A stretch of DNA of 64,000 bases. It comes from Pezicula radicicola (Eukaryota > Ascomycota > Leotiomycetes > Helotiales > Dermateaceae). Positions 13,236 through 23,702 of the stretch are shown here, piece after piece. Made by a program: the position numbers and the translations under genes. Under the pieces are notes generated by a model. It did no database searches. It had not been told where the DNA came from and saw only the letters and a program-made list of their open reading frames with translations. Positions within the stretch are counted from its first letter, which is position 1. Every line of letters starts with the position of its first letter. The stretch is taken from NCBI GenBank assembly GCA_003008705.1, contig PDUO01000079.1, forward strand, positions 3,044 through 67,043. Direction: 5' to 3'.

Positions 13236-13955
13236 TATAATGCATTGTAAGATGATGTTGCTGAAGGCTTCATTGCAACACAACAAATTGGCAGCTGTAT
13301 CAACACGGTAGAAGGATAACTTTTTTTGTAGTTAGTACATCGCGGTCTGCGCCAAGTTCTTCAGAGTACACACACACCTTGAAGTAATTCAAAGAGATGA
13401 AAGCGGTTGTTTGTCCTGGATGGATTGTACACAAAAGTCTGCCAATGTGTTGTTCTAATAAAGGAACGATGCTAGTTGGATGCCGGAAGGTCCAGATGCA
13501 GCGCGGATTTCCTCATTGCACGTCGTGGTAGCAAGAGAATCGGCGGAGAGAGAAAGAAGGGCAGAGAGCTTCAGAACATGCTTGGAAGACATCGATGAGG
13601 AGTAGAAGACAAGTGTAAGGGACGAAACAAACCATGGCAATTGGCCCCCTCTCTATGTACTTGACGGAATTACGTCTCATCAAGAGCATATATTACAAGG
13701 CACACCTGCAGGCGTTCTTAGTCGATGTGAAATAGCTGTGTAATGTGTAGTACTACATCAACAGACCGCTCGATGCAAGCAATGCATATGTAAGATAGAA
13801 TTGTCCTGCAGGAAGGCATTCAGCATAGTTCCAAATTATCGATATATATATTACAATATTGGACAAATGCAAGCAAGACGGGCAGAGGAGACGGATCACG
13901 AACTCTTACCCCCATTCACAACCACCTTTCTGCTCGTTTCCGTGATCAATCATCA

Positions 13956-14627
13956 ATGATCATCGACTTCATAATTCCGTACGGCAAGGGAATCTATTTT
14001 CTGCTCTGTTTCGGCATGATCTTTGCAATTGTCCCTGTAGCCAATTCAATCTTCTACTCTGTTGTGCAGACCTTGTATGCGGTACAAATAGCTTGGCTGG
14101 TTTTTGTACTACAGTACCCTCCCCACCTTGCCATCAACATTACAACAACAACAGCAACAACAACAACAACAACCACAATAGCAAAAATAACAAAAGTGTC
14201 AATGATAATAATAGTGCTCTTCTAACTAACGACAACGATATATTACATCAGCGTCCAGATCTGGAAGAACATCACCCAAAACGCTCAATACCTACCCCAA
14301 AATGGACACCTTCTCCGAGAAGGACGTGACAATCTCTGCATTACAGCCCGGCAATGGCGAATCTCTTCCTCTACAATTGCCGGAATCTACACAAACCCAG
14401 ACCTCGAACCCGGACTCGGGCTAGCAACATCCAGCCTCTCTCTCTACGCCGACGACCTAGTCGGCTACGGAAATCAAATTAGCGCTACGACCATGAGCCT
14501 TGATCTGGCACTTCAGAAACTAACAACTATGGCAACTGGTAGTACTACTACGGATCACGACAGATCTTATTACATACTATATAAACACGCCTATGAACAC
14601 TACACAACCTCCGGCCAACGATTATAA
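13956..14627 (+). CDS. Two-exon orphan single-pass membrane protein
   Basis: ATG at 13956 follows a pyrimidine-rich leader. Exon 1 (13956-14074) encodes MIIDFIIPYGKGIYFLLCFG and continues hydrophobically, a probable N-terminal membrane anchor. The intron 14075-14251 has a GTATGC donor, a CTAACTAAC branch region and a CATCAG acceptor, and contains a CAA-rich microsatellite. Exon 2 (14252-14627) continues in phase (QTFVQIWKNITQNAQYLP ... SLYADDLVGYGNQISATTMS) to TAA. The predicted product is about 164 residues, with a soluble helical region after the anchor. I do not recognise the family, though an N-terminal anchor followed by a long helical region is common among ascomycete orphans. A further 3' intron after about 14534 is possible, in which case the true C-terminus differs. 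Confidence 0.5.
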
Positions 14628-15429
14628 GTTTCAAGTACTAATATAGACTAAGGTCTGTGACAAGACACTATCGCGTCAACTCAAGTTCGTCGCCCTTGTT
14701 CCCTTTCCTTTCTCATCCACATCCACATCCAACAACATCAAAAGCTACAACACTTAACGCGGAGCTACCAATTCATTAAGCACGATATGCCTGATGAGAA
14801 GGCCGAACTGGGCCACGATCAAGTCTTTAGTATGATGCCTCCTAAAAAGGGAATATCCGGCCTGTTAACACTACCGCAGATAACAAAGCAGCGTCCAAGC
14901 GACAACAAAAGTGCGAGTTAAAAGGCGTTAGGCCTGCATAGTGTTGGTGGGGTTTGCCATAAGGACAGGTTAGGGTTTCGCTGTAGTTTTAGTTAACAAG
15001 TAAATACACTTTCCCCAAAGTCATCTCCAAGATTAACATATCAAGCAATTAAGTGCCTAAAACTTCAATAACTTCGCAATCTTAAGAACCTCCCAACACT
15101 ACACTATTAAGTAGTGGGTTTGAACTGAGTGGTGGTGAAGCTCTCAGAGCACCTCTTGCTCTCTTGCCCTTGTAATCACTGCCAATCAATTCCCAATTCA
15201 ACACACCCACCATCATCCCCCACAATGTCAAGCACCACCTCAACACGATTCCCCAACCAAGTGAAAGCACACACTTCTACACCGCAGTCACCAGCAACAT
15301 AACTCGCAGCGACCTTGAACTCCGACTTCAGAGTTGAAGGTCTGGGACAGCAACCTCCTCCAACCTGTCTTAATGGCACGTCTACAAATAGCGTACCTTG
15401 ACCTCGATTGGTTTGATGCAACAAAAGAA
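14628..15429. other. Intergenic; one weak 44-codon ORF
   Basis: An ATG at 14787 opens a 44-residue frame (MPDEKAELGHDQVFSMMPPK ...) to TAA at 14919-14921, after a CT/CA-rich leader. It could be a first exon or noise. Overlapping minus-strand frames at 15082-15424 have no recognisable features. Confidence 0.25.
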
Positions 15430-15976
15430 GCAGTCTTCACGCCTTGATTTAAGGCGACAAAGAACTTGTTTATTTGTGAGTGTAAAACAAAGGGATTATC
15501 GGTTAATAAACGAGTACCTGATTTGAGGCGGAGACTTATTCTTTATGCTAAGCAGAATGTTGATACTGTGAAGGATCTTGATACAACTACGAGCCAACGG
15601 TCGAAGATGATGATAACACCAGCAGCAATGAGTCCGAGCCTTAGCTCTTTTCTCATCCAAATAGTAATCAAGCTCGACCTACTATACTACCACCAAGCCC
15701 CCCAGTCTCTCTATTCGGTTCCATAAGAAGAATGATACGATGCACCACCACATCTCGATGCATTGAAGCACATCAAACATGGCATCGCAGCGAACCAAGA
15801 ATTGTTCACTGCCACTACCAACCTGCAATCAAAGTGAAGCTCTCAAGGATCGCATTCACGACGTCGCTATTAACTTCGGTCATATCATCCTCGATTTGGC
15901 CCTCACTCGGGCCGTGGACCCTAAGGACTTAGCTACGCAGCCCAAAGTGCTTGCGATGATTTGCGATAATCTATGA
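15430..15976 (+). pseudogene. SAP-like domain protein, frameshifted relic
   Basis: A frame at about 15463-15590 reads LFICECKTKGLSVNKRVPDL then RRRLILYA, matching the helix-turn-helix pattern of SAP DNA-binding motifs (L..(E/K)CK.(K/R)GL...G....L..RL..Y). After a one-base shift near 15590 an acidic linker follows (EPTVEDDDNTSSNESEP), then a Pro-rich part. After further shifts comes a helical C-terminus (DALKHIKHGIAANQELF; EALKDRIHDVAINFGHIILD) ending in TGA at 15974-15976. The pieces read as one ancestral protein with three or four frameshifts and internal TAG/TGA codons. SAP motifs bind AT-rich DNA, but no role can be assigned. Confidence 0.45.
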
Positions 15977-16306
15977 TGAGTACTTAGGCGACTGACTAAT
16001 TTCTTGGTTCGTTGTTTTTTGCTCGTCGTTTCTTGTCCTTTCCTAGGGGTTGTTTAATATATTTATTCAATATACTGCATACCTATCACGGCTAATTATA
16101 TATATATATATATTATTTTTGTCTTTTTCATTGGATTGATACTACCTAATTGCGGTATTTGCTATTTATTTTTAGTTGCGATTTGTTAATTTTTCTCCGT
16201 TGTCTCCTTTGCTTTTGCCCTCTGCTTCATTAGTGGTTTTCTTCCTTCATGGTTTTCTACCTTCGTGTTTTTCTCTTCTTTCATAGGATTATATGCTTTT
16301 CCCTCC

Positions 16307-16528
16307 ATGGCTAGTTTAAATAAGAGGATTCCCTTGCCCACTTTATTTCATCCCAACGATTACCGTCTCTCGAACCCCATTCTATTTCACCCCCACACTT
16401 CAAAGTCAGCCAGTCAGCTAAACTCAAATCACGACAGATCGTTTACAGTCAAAACTCAAGGTTACGAATATACTACCCAAACCTATAACGAAACCGAAAC
16501 CATCCATATCTATACTAGCGGCCTCTAA
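16307..16528 (+). CDS. Small hypothetical protein, 73 aa
   Basis: An uninterrupted frame from ATG 16307 to TAA encodes MASLNKRIPLPTLFHPNDYR and continues polar and Tyr/Thr-rich, with no signal or membrane segment. A second protein-like frame follows at about 16514-16717 (SSSNENSCSSNSKSANGNC ...), which could be another exon, but no in-phase intron was convincing. Family unknown; it may be non-coding. Confidence 0.25.
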   Translation: MASLNKRIPLPTLFHPNDYRLSNPILFHPHTSKSASQLNSNHDRSFTVKTQGYEYTTQTYNETETIHIYTSGL

Positions 16529-16885
16529 CGGACTCCAGTAGCAACGAAAATTCTTGCAGTTCGAACTCGAAATCAGCCAATGGAAATTGCGGGGCGCAAA
16601 GTTGGCTTAATATGCTCGGGGGGCGGGGACTTGCATGTACTGATCGGTTGGCCCAGATGGCATCTGAGTCTAATGGAGGAATAGGGGGAACAGGCGCGAA
16701 GCATCAGATGATTTCTTAGCCCTTCGAATCGAATGGGCACAGGATGGCACAGGGTACAGGAAGAATATGGAGAAAGAATGAATTCACCGAGGACGGATAC
16801 ACTGAGTGAATTAGGATGGCAATTATTAGAGGCTCAGAAACTTGCCCAACTCTGCCTTTAATTAAAGTATTTTAAAATTTAATTC

Positions 16886-16922
16886 AATATTGTATCTGTA
16901 TCTGTGTCTGTATCTGTATTGT
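16886..16922 (+). repeat. TGTATC-type microsatellite
   Basis: A short imperfect (TGTATC)n/(TGTGTC) run just upstream of the exon-like sequence beginning near 16925. Confidence 0.7.
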
Positions 16923-16924
16923 GA

Positions 16925-18857
16925 TTTCGATCAACATAGCTTACAATGAATGGTGCAATGAGGGATTGATCTGGTGGACGCTGACAGCAAACGTAAGTGT
17001 GCTTCTTCCCTCTTCTCTTTCGTCCCGTTTATTCTCACTCTTCCTTATCTTCTCCTCTCTCTCATCTTCATCCTTACCATCTTATTCATAAGAGATGAAT
17101 GCTATCGACATGGCCGCTGAACGCGTGAAGCCAGCCACGCCCGCTACATCCAGCAACAGCTCGCAGCAATCGAAGAAGAAATCCAGCGAAGAGACAACAA
17201 CACCACACAATTTGCGCTTCTTACTCCTGACGAACCATTCGTGCTCTCTGACGTGACTCGAAAGACCCTCGAAGAGTATGGTGGAGACAGCACTGGCATA
17301 CAATGGGTGCAATCCACTCCTCCCCTACCTTCTTACTCTTCTACTCACTCTCCTCAGATCCAGACGAGGGCCCGTCGTTGTTCTTTGCCCCACTCATTTG
17401 TCCCCGACACATCGGTACCTCAGTTCTCACGTCGTCATCTATGGCGGTGGCGGCGGCGGTGGAGGTGGCGGCCGGATTTGCAAAGCTGGAGGGATCAATT
17501 GCCGACATAAGTGCAGAACCAGCGGATTTACTGGCACACACAAATTCAGGACCAGCGAGATCAGTTACAGGCCCTCTTGCAAGGCGTGTGGGGAATGCTC
17601 CAGCCTCGGCTTGTCGGCGCAGGCAAGCTGCTTTTGGTTATTCCGCAGGCGGTGCTGCGATTCCTCGTCCTTGGTGGTATCAAAGAGATTTTGTTCTGGC
17701 TTCTCAAGTTCGCCTTCCTCGGGACTATCATCACTATGGCCGGTATAGTTCTCCTCTTTATGCTTTATCTCATCGGCGGCTCACTGGTGGTCGCCGGCAT
17801 CCTAGGCGTCACCCTTCTTGTCTCCTTACACCTGGGCCCAGTGGCGGCATCGATCTGCGGCTAAACAGTCACTGCCTGCGTTGACTACTGCCTGTTGGAC
17901 CTGTGCTCCAGATGGGACAAGGGATCATCAGAAGAAGTGACGCTTGCTTCGGATCTGTATATCGATTAATTCAAGGCGGCCATCAACTAAATGGTTTGGA
18001 ATAAAGCCGTATCCCTCTCCTTTGTCCTCTCCTAGTACGGCTATGACCTCCGCAATATTCGCTATGTCTTGGACACGGTACTCTTCAATTGGCAGCACCG
18101 AGGCTACCTCCTCACAAATCCGGACCTTCTACTACTTAGGAACAACGCCAGCGTAGTACTCTTACGGTTTACCGACACCCTAATTGAGTTCAACTACGAC
18201 TTTACCGGCATATATATGGTCTTGAGAATCACGATGAAACAACTCCTTGCTACCGAATCAGGCTACCAGTAGATGCATAAATACATCGAACTTATAATCG
18301 ATCGTTTAATAATGTTCCTTGTTAAGGTCGACGTTCTTATGGACTAAGGCATTGAAACGAAAGCTCTAACGAGTGACTTCTCGGATACATTCGTCAATAT
18401 TAATACATCACCTGTCGTGGGTAGGAATAAATATATAACCAAACTAAAGCCGTCTACTCATTAGTCTCTCCTTCCAACGCTGGTACATAAGCCCGCCCGA
18501 ACTGTTGCTTGAGCCTACGACTGTCGACGGCATTGACATAGAAAGCGTAAAAGAGAGTCTCGACAGTGTTTTAATCGATGTCTAACGCGTACGCGATGAG
18601 CTTGCTGAATACCATAGATTATGGCAAGAATTCAATGTAGCCTTGAGTATAGTGAGCTTATCTATGAATCCGCATTATAAGAAGACTCTTACTTCTTTAT
18701 ATACTGCCTTGATTAAGTGGCAGGGTCACTGGGAATTTGTGTATATTAACCCAGCCAGACGCAAATGTTGAGTAGGGACCTGTATTTCGATAGGGCGAAT
18801 GCGGATGAGATGGCTGCTGGAAACAGAAGGGATTTAAAGGAGGATAAGATGTTGTAG
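16925..18857 (+). pseudogene. Orphan multi-pass membrane protein with many Gln-to-stop mutations
   Basis: Exon-like sequence (AYNEWCNEGLIWWTLTAN) ends at a GTAAGT donor near 16993, and coding resumes near 17094 (NAIDMAAER, then HARYIQQQLAAIEEEIQRR). A probable intron and a CA-repeat frameshift precede a strongly hydrophobic block at about 17600-17860 (GKLLLVIPQAVLRFLVLGG; FAFLGTIITMAGIVLLFML) with several membrane helices. Coding then runs in one frame to about 18464, interrupted only by TAA/TAG at 17862, 17967, 17988, 18033, 18270, 18345 and 18462, each plausibly a former Gln codon. It continues after a frameshift (DIESVKESLDSVLIDV, TAA at 18583, RVRDELAEYHRLWQEFN) to TGA 18769, and in a further shifted frame to TAG 18855-18857. 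The C-terminal half is helical. The family is not recognised. The absence of TGA among the first seven stops is what CpA-to-TpA mutation of CAA/CAG produces. Confidence 0.6.
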
Positions 18858-20425
18858 TAGGTGGACGGTGGGTTAAGGCAATGAGTTAAATGTACTCTAG
18901 AAGTTCTTGGGAATGTATATAAGGTCTTTAAGTCTAAAAATTAAGAAATGAGAAATGAGAAATGAGAAATAGGAAATAAGTACAAATATAAATGACTCTG
19001 TGGATAGAAACACATATCAACGTTTACTTTCAATTAGTTATTTCAATTAGCGTTAGCTAGAAAGTACTTTCTAATCTTCCTTTCTAGAATACTCGCTAGT
19101 TGCTTACTTACTTCAAGTATAGGGGGTTTATCAATAAATACCTTTACTTTATAGTTAATAACAATATTATAATACTATACCTCTCTAAATCTAAAAATAA
19201 AGAACTTAAGAATTAATTAAGAGCTTTATATCTAATAATTATAGAAATAGTCTCTATAACGCTATTTATAAATAGTAGCTTAAAGCTATAAGAGTGAGAG
19301 TTCTTTAATATTAAATAGTACTAAGGTAATTAACTTAATTATTAAGTGTTTATTTATTTTAAAAGTATAAGAAGTTTATTACTAAAAGCTAAGGTAGTTT
19401 ATTATATAATCCCTCTCCTTTCCTTCTTTTAAATCTAAGTAAAGTAAACTAATTATATAAGTTAAAATTAAGTTATTATAGGATTTATGCACGGGAGAAT
19501 GTACAAGGGAGGATAGTATCGCTTAAATGGCGTCGCTTAAGTGGCGTCGCTTATAGTAGGTCTTCGAAGGATGTAGTAATAAGAGAGGTCCTTTATTTAA
19601 GGACTAGTCTCTGCTATACAATTAATAACCATCTTGTACATATACTACATTACAATACTTGTAGAATAGAGAAAGAAGGCTAGATTATTAAGGACTAACT
19701 AAGTTTCCTGACCTGGCTCGCTTCCTAAAATGACATGTGATACTATGGTGGTGTGTTAGGACTTTTATAAGTTGTGAAGAAGTAAATGTTAAGGAAGATA
19801 CTCGAACCTATTTAAGATTTTGCGGAGCTTCTATTCTACGGAGCTTCTTAAGAGGACTAGCCCCGCATAGCTTCAAGAACCCAGGGGATTCGCAGGCGAG
19901 CGATATAATACCAACTGTGTAGTAGAATCTCTATAACAAAGCTGCTATATCGATGTTATTAGATTATGCAGTGGGAGGACAACTCCCTTATTCCAGTCCT
20001 AGACTGCTTTTAATCCGTTCCACTAGTATCTTCCGGTTTGAAAGCCGTTTTAAGAATCAAGGTACCTTGGTAACGAGACTCGACATCTAACACAAGGAGG
20101 CACGAGGCTAAATAAAGCTTCTGAATTTAAGGCCAAAATGCTTCTAATGATACCGATTTCGATATAGGTTAGAGTTAGCCCCAGAGGTCATAGACGGTGG
20201 ACACGACTGCTTAACATCTATTAAATCTCGTTGACCAGCTAATCTATGTAGAAAATCAATTATAGGTACAGCCTACCACATGCTTATCATATAATAAGAT
20301 TGTAAAGATATTAACACAGGGTAGAAAGCAAGTTCCATGGCGTCGTAGACCTTGTTATTATTATGTCTTAGTGCTCCAGAATCATCTCCTGATAGATCCC
20401 TTAGAAGCAGAATATCTCTACTTTG
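18858..20425. other. AT-rich relic region with one LTR-like block
   Basis: From 19140 to 19470 the sequence is AT-rich and frame-less. At about 19500-19650 a block starts tgtacaagggaggatag, has three ggcgtcgctta words, and ends near ctacattaca, which resembles a solo LTR (TG...CA) although no target-site duplication was found. The remainder has no supportable gene. Confidence 0.35.
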
Positions 20426-20626
20426 TTAGAGAGATTTCAGGTACTCCTCGGCCATCGTGCGTAGATCATTTTGCGTTACCGCATCGTTCCACTCGAAACT
20501 AATCTCCTCTCTTGCCCGTCTGAAGGCCTTCTTCCACCATTTAGTATTCTTGCAAAAGCCCCTTCCTATTTTCCCCTCTAGCTCCTCGAAATCGAGCTCC
20601 TTACAGCGCATCTTTACGTCCGGCAT
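20426..20626 (-). CDS. Small hypothetical protein, 66 aa
   Basis: Minus-strand ATG at 20626 opens a frame to TAA at 20426 encoding a charged helical peptide (MPDVKMRCKELDFEELEGKI ... TQNDLRTMAEEYLKSL). There is no signal or membrane segment and no recognised family. It may be the last exon or remnant of a larger gene. Confidence 0.3.
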   Translation of the reverse strand: MPDVKMRCKELDFEELEGKIGRGFCKNTKWWKKAFRRAREEISFEWNDAVTQNDLRTMAEEYLKSL

Positions 20627-21488
20627 TGCGCTCGTTTGTATCTTCGTGGGTTTCCTCGTTTTCTCAATAAAGAACTAATTGTTTAGAGAAAGATAAGGTG
20701 ACAGCAATACAAATAGGTTTCTTTTTAAGGTATATGTGCATAGGTGTTGATGGGTGAGTAAGGGAACTTATGTATTGATAGTTTCTACAATACTTAGGGC
20801 ATCTTAGACAACTATCAAGTCTGCCTTGGGTTGAAAAGGATATTTAACCACACATATTTTGGGCTACAAGTAGTTTGCACCGCCGCCAAGGCTTAGAGGT
20901 TAAAGGAGGTGGCGATGTGCATTACTTTTTGCGAATACTACTCTAGCTTTCCCGCAAAGACTGGCCTAATTGAACAACGAACGGCCGGCTCTAAGGTTTT
21001 AGCAATTATTATAACGCCTTTTGTAATCCGTATCACGTCAACGATGACCCATTTAAATAAACAGCTAGCGTTGCCTGACCCCGGAGGATGGGAGCGTCAG
21101 TCGAGGCTTAGGGAGGTTGTGGCATTGACACTTCCGCAAACTGTACCCTGTAATTTTGGACCAAAGTCCCTCTCCGAACCTGTGTATACTATTTGAAACA
21201 ATTTTTCTAGAAAAACCAACCTCCCTCCTCCTCTCCTCCTCCTTTCCCAAAATCGATTATCAGATTCTTCTATTATTGATCCCTCCTCACAAATATCAGA
21301 GATTTATCTAGTGAAGGACTTTAATATTTGAATTTTAGCAATAAGAACCTTCTACTTCTGTCATTGAACCTCATTAAGCCGGTAATTCTATGTCTTAAAC
21401 AGCAGCGTTCCTTTGAATTTTATAGTATAATCAGAGGTAATATATTTGACTGGTTTTGCATTGATTTCTCGTGCTAGAACCCGAGCAG
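20627..21488. other. Intergenic; nothing supportable
   Basis: Short overlapping frames only. A CT-rich stretch at 21220-21260 could be promoter-like leader for the following fragment. Confidence 0.4.
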
Positions 21489-21957
21489 ATGGCCTCGTTG
21501 CAAACGCCACAGCTTGTGTTTGGTAGAGGTACCATTGGAGTGCATGATCTAGATGCAGACCTTATTGCTGATTACTCCCCAAGTCCTAAGGTGGAAACAA
21601 ACGTAGAAAGAGGCTTGGAATTTCAAAATACGGAAAGACTACTTGGACAACGAGTTCCCATTACACACAGTTGCCACGAGACAGTCTTCTCTCGGAGACT
21701 CCATTGTTATTCTTTAGAGCATGCGTACCTCTTGTTCATCGATCCTGGCTCAGATCCAACAGCCGTCTACCATGTTTTGCGAATTTCTTCTTCTCCGCCC
21801 CTCCTCTGGCCTGAATCTTACTTACCACCACGAATGCCACCGAGATCGCGAAGGAGATGCAGGCACAAAGTTAGATGAGAACCCAAGAGCAACCCGTTAC
21901 GCACCAAGTGCAGTTCGAGAATTCCGCGCTGGCAGGTTCCTTGGATCTTCAACATAA
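21489..21957 (+). pseudogene. bZIP-regulator-type region, truncated and frameshifted
   Basis: From ATG 21489 the frame reads MASLQTPQLVFGRGTIGVHD, then VETNVERGLEFQNTERLL, THSCHETVFSRRLHCYSLEH and DPGSDPTAVYHVLRI. The order ER..QNT..LL / SC..T.F.RRL / LE.A..L...P.....YRV.R is typical of the conserved region downstream of the leucine zipper in a family of ascomycete bZIP regulators. After about 21785 the frame is lost and protein-like sequence continues in another frame to 21957. The zipper itself is not visible upstream. It would have been a nuclear transcription factor; the fragment is not functional. Confidence 0.45.
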
Positions 21958-22560
21958 TCAGCGGAGAGTTTAGTGGGTTGTGTCTAGAGCTGTGAGAAAT
22001 GATTTTGCAAAGGATAATTCCGTCATCTTGAATGGGTTATGAGATCTAAAGGCACGCACTCATTGTATCTCGATTTAATTCTTGCTCATTGCCAACTATA
22101 GGACCAACGTCATTTCAGAGTTCGTTATGCAAACAACACAGCTATCCACCCGAGCAGATAACATACGTAGTACTTTGCTTTAAGTGGATACTTGTACTAC
22201 GGCTCTAAGAGCTTACTGCGTATTGATGTAAGTCTTTTTCTGAAGGTCTTTGCTTGAGGGAGAAGTGCTAAAGATAACCTCTTAGTATAATCCAGATTCA
22301 CCGAGAAGATTTCAAAGGTTTACCTTGAGTCCCAGGGTGAAATAGAGGCGGGCAGAGCTTATATGCAGCCTTCTTTCATGGATGAATGGAACAATTGGGT
22401 TCAAGGCATAAATTAAAGTCTTATTCTCTTAGAAGCAGGATCGAATATAGAAGGCGTTCAGTTCGAAAAGGCCGTAGAATTTAACCTAGCCACCAGCATC
22501 TTTCAATAGCTAGCTTAGTAGGGAAGGCTTTAGGACGTCCATCCATCTCTCATCCCGTCT
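21958..22560 (+). other. Mostly non-coding; one unassigned coding-like scrap
   Basis: At about 22320-22505 one plus-strand frame reads GEIEAGRAYMQPSFMDEWNN, a TAA, then SLILLEAGSNIEGVQFEKAV. The TAA again fits a lost Gln codon. The family is not recognised and no start or splice pattern was found. Confidence 0.25.
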
Positions 22561-22980
22561 CATCCCGTCTCATCTCGTCTCCATAGCAAAAAAAAAACAA
22601 AAAAACAAAACAAAACAGGTAACTCGATGTTTAGCCGTGCAGTTATTGTCCAGGCAGAAGTGCCATATCTCGTGGCTGAAAGAATCTTGGTACCGGCAGG
22701 GAACGAATTTACGCATCTGTCCTGTGGATCTGACTGATACCGGTCACTATTATTATGCGGAGCATCGCTCGTTTCCTCCACATGTTCCAGGTGTAGTTTT
22801 GCGTCTGCATACCCCAATCCTCTCTGGTCGCTCTTACTTTTCTCTCGTTTCAAGACTGCATCCGCAGCTTCAGCCTTCTAAAATAAACCAAATAGGCGAA
22901 TCCTGAATGATGCACAAGACTCTTGCAGGATCTCGAGCTTCAGACATACAGAAAAAGCGCTAGAATGTTGATTAGAAGGG
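22561..22980. other. Low-complexity and unassigned sequence
   Basis: A catcccgtct/catctcgtct repeat (22550-22581) and an A-rich (caaaa)n run (22588-22618) precede overlapping short frames on both strands. A frame from 22628 reads MFSRAVIVQAEVPYLVAERI before a stop; family unknown. Confidence 0.3.
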
Positions 22981-22984
22981 GTAC

Positions 22985-23115
22985 AATCCTGAACATCCTT
23001 TTGAGTTGGATTTGATTTGGAGGCCGAGCAGTCCTGGATCCAGCTTCTAAAGGACGGAGATGGAGAACGTGGCGGTCTTTCCGGTACCTAACTGAGCCTG
23101 CGCGATGACATCGTA
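22985..23115 (-). pseudogene. eIF4A (DEAD-box helicase) fragment, motif I region
   Basis: The minus-strand frame reads DVIAQAQLGTGKTATFSISV followed by L-stop-KLDPGLLGLQ. AQA(Q/K).GTGKTATFSI is the Q-linked Walker A (motif I) signature of translation initiation factor eIF4A; canonical proteins have Ser in place of the Leu in AQLGTGKT. The TAG at 23047-23049 lies where eIF4A has Gln. Similarity stops after Gln of GLQ on one side and upstream of Asp on the other, leaving about 40 codons. No other DEAD-box motif was found nearby, so it is an isolated gene fragment. Confidence 0.75.
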
Positions 23116-23589
23116 TCAATGTACTCCTGAGTAGGAACATATACTCTAGTCATATCAGCGTAACGAGGTGGAAGGTTCATGGATTGCTCTTCTAAACACC
23201 ACTTTCCGTTTCTGCTCCCCCATTACTTCCATTTAAATGGTCCTTAGTCCCTTGATCCCTTGAAAGCACACGCCCCGGTACACGCGGGTCTACAGTAGAA
23301 AACATCACAAAAAAAAAAAAACCAACAAAACCTAAGGTGTGGTTCGACACCATATGATCGGCAATTTTGGACGCGAACTCTCTTGATTTAAGTAACTCAC
23401 TTGGTTCGGTCACTAATATATAGTTCCTTAAAATGCTCTTGCGTGGGGTTATTACCGCCGCTCCATCGTATAGGCTTGTATATGGATAACTCGTATCATT
23501 AGTTATTCCTCGTCGAGATCAAACTACCATTAGGAATGTTAACAGCTATAAAATAGAACCACAGGATCTAATTTTTCTAATCTGTGATC

Positions 23590-23702
23590 ACCAAGGCAAA
23601 ATATAAGTTGTTGAAGACGACGAACATGACCAATTATGTCGCTCAACTTTACTGCGAGATGGAGGGCGCTGAGAAGGCACCGAAGGAATTTGCATCAAGA
23701 CA
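23590..23702 (+). pseudogene. eIF3 subunit e (INT6) N-terminal fragment
   Basis: The frame TKAKYKLLKTTNMTNY, continuing VAQLYCEMEGAEKAPKEFAS, matches the conserved start of translation initiation factor eIF3e, whose family pattern is AKY.LL..TNM.(D/E)YVA.L.C...G.E.AP.EFA.R. Similarity ends at about 23702 and a TAG follows. There is no start codon or flanking exon. It lies 500 bp from the eIF4A fragment on the opposite strand, so two unrelated translation-factor scraps sit together. Confidence 0.65.

Larger units (their letters stand above)
8308..13592 (-). pseudogene. Large secreted Ser/Thr-rich multi-exon gene, disrupted
   Basis: Read on the minus strand, a signal-peptide-like start (MSSKHVLKLSALLSLSADSL, from 13592) is followed by exons joined by good introns: 13377-13320 (TACTAAC branch), 11433-11373, 11206-10980, 10440-10393 (GTAGGT donor), 9598-9550 and 9361-9300 (CTAAT branch, TACAG acceptor). 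The product has a Cys-containing N-terminal part (GGRYGGSWVRDVETYTICDE), long Ser/Thr-rich stretches, a Pro-rich PPPPGFPP segment, a Cys/Thr-rich segment and a folded part (NVDHVYELSILKQYFSSR). The architecture recalls C-terminal regions of large fungal chitinase-like cell-surface proteins, but I see no GH18 catalytic motif. It is broken by a TAA at 10178-10180 (CAA expected), single-base frameshifts near 9868, 8577 and 11650, and a transposon at 11990-13235. Linking the 13592 start to the rest is less certain. Confidence 0.55.

Noticed and set aside
17303..17884. 193-codon plus-strand frame as a single gene
   Set aside because: Only its first part (to about 17520) looks coding; the membrane-helix sequence continues in another frame, so the long ORF is a hybrid of real and shadow sequence.
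19500..19650. Confident solo-LTR call
   Set aside because: TG...CA-like ends and repeated words are present, but no matching second copy or target-site duplication was found in the window.
20880..21190. Possible tRNA or snRNA
   Set aside because: GC-rich words are present, but no cloverleaf, A/B box pair or recognisable snRNA motif could be built.
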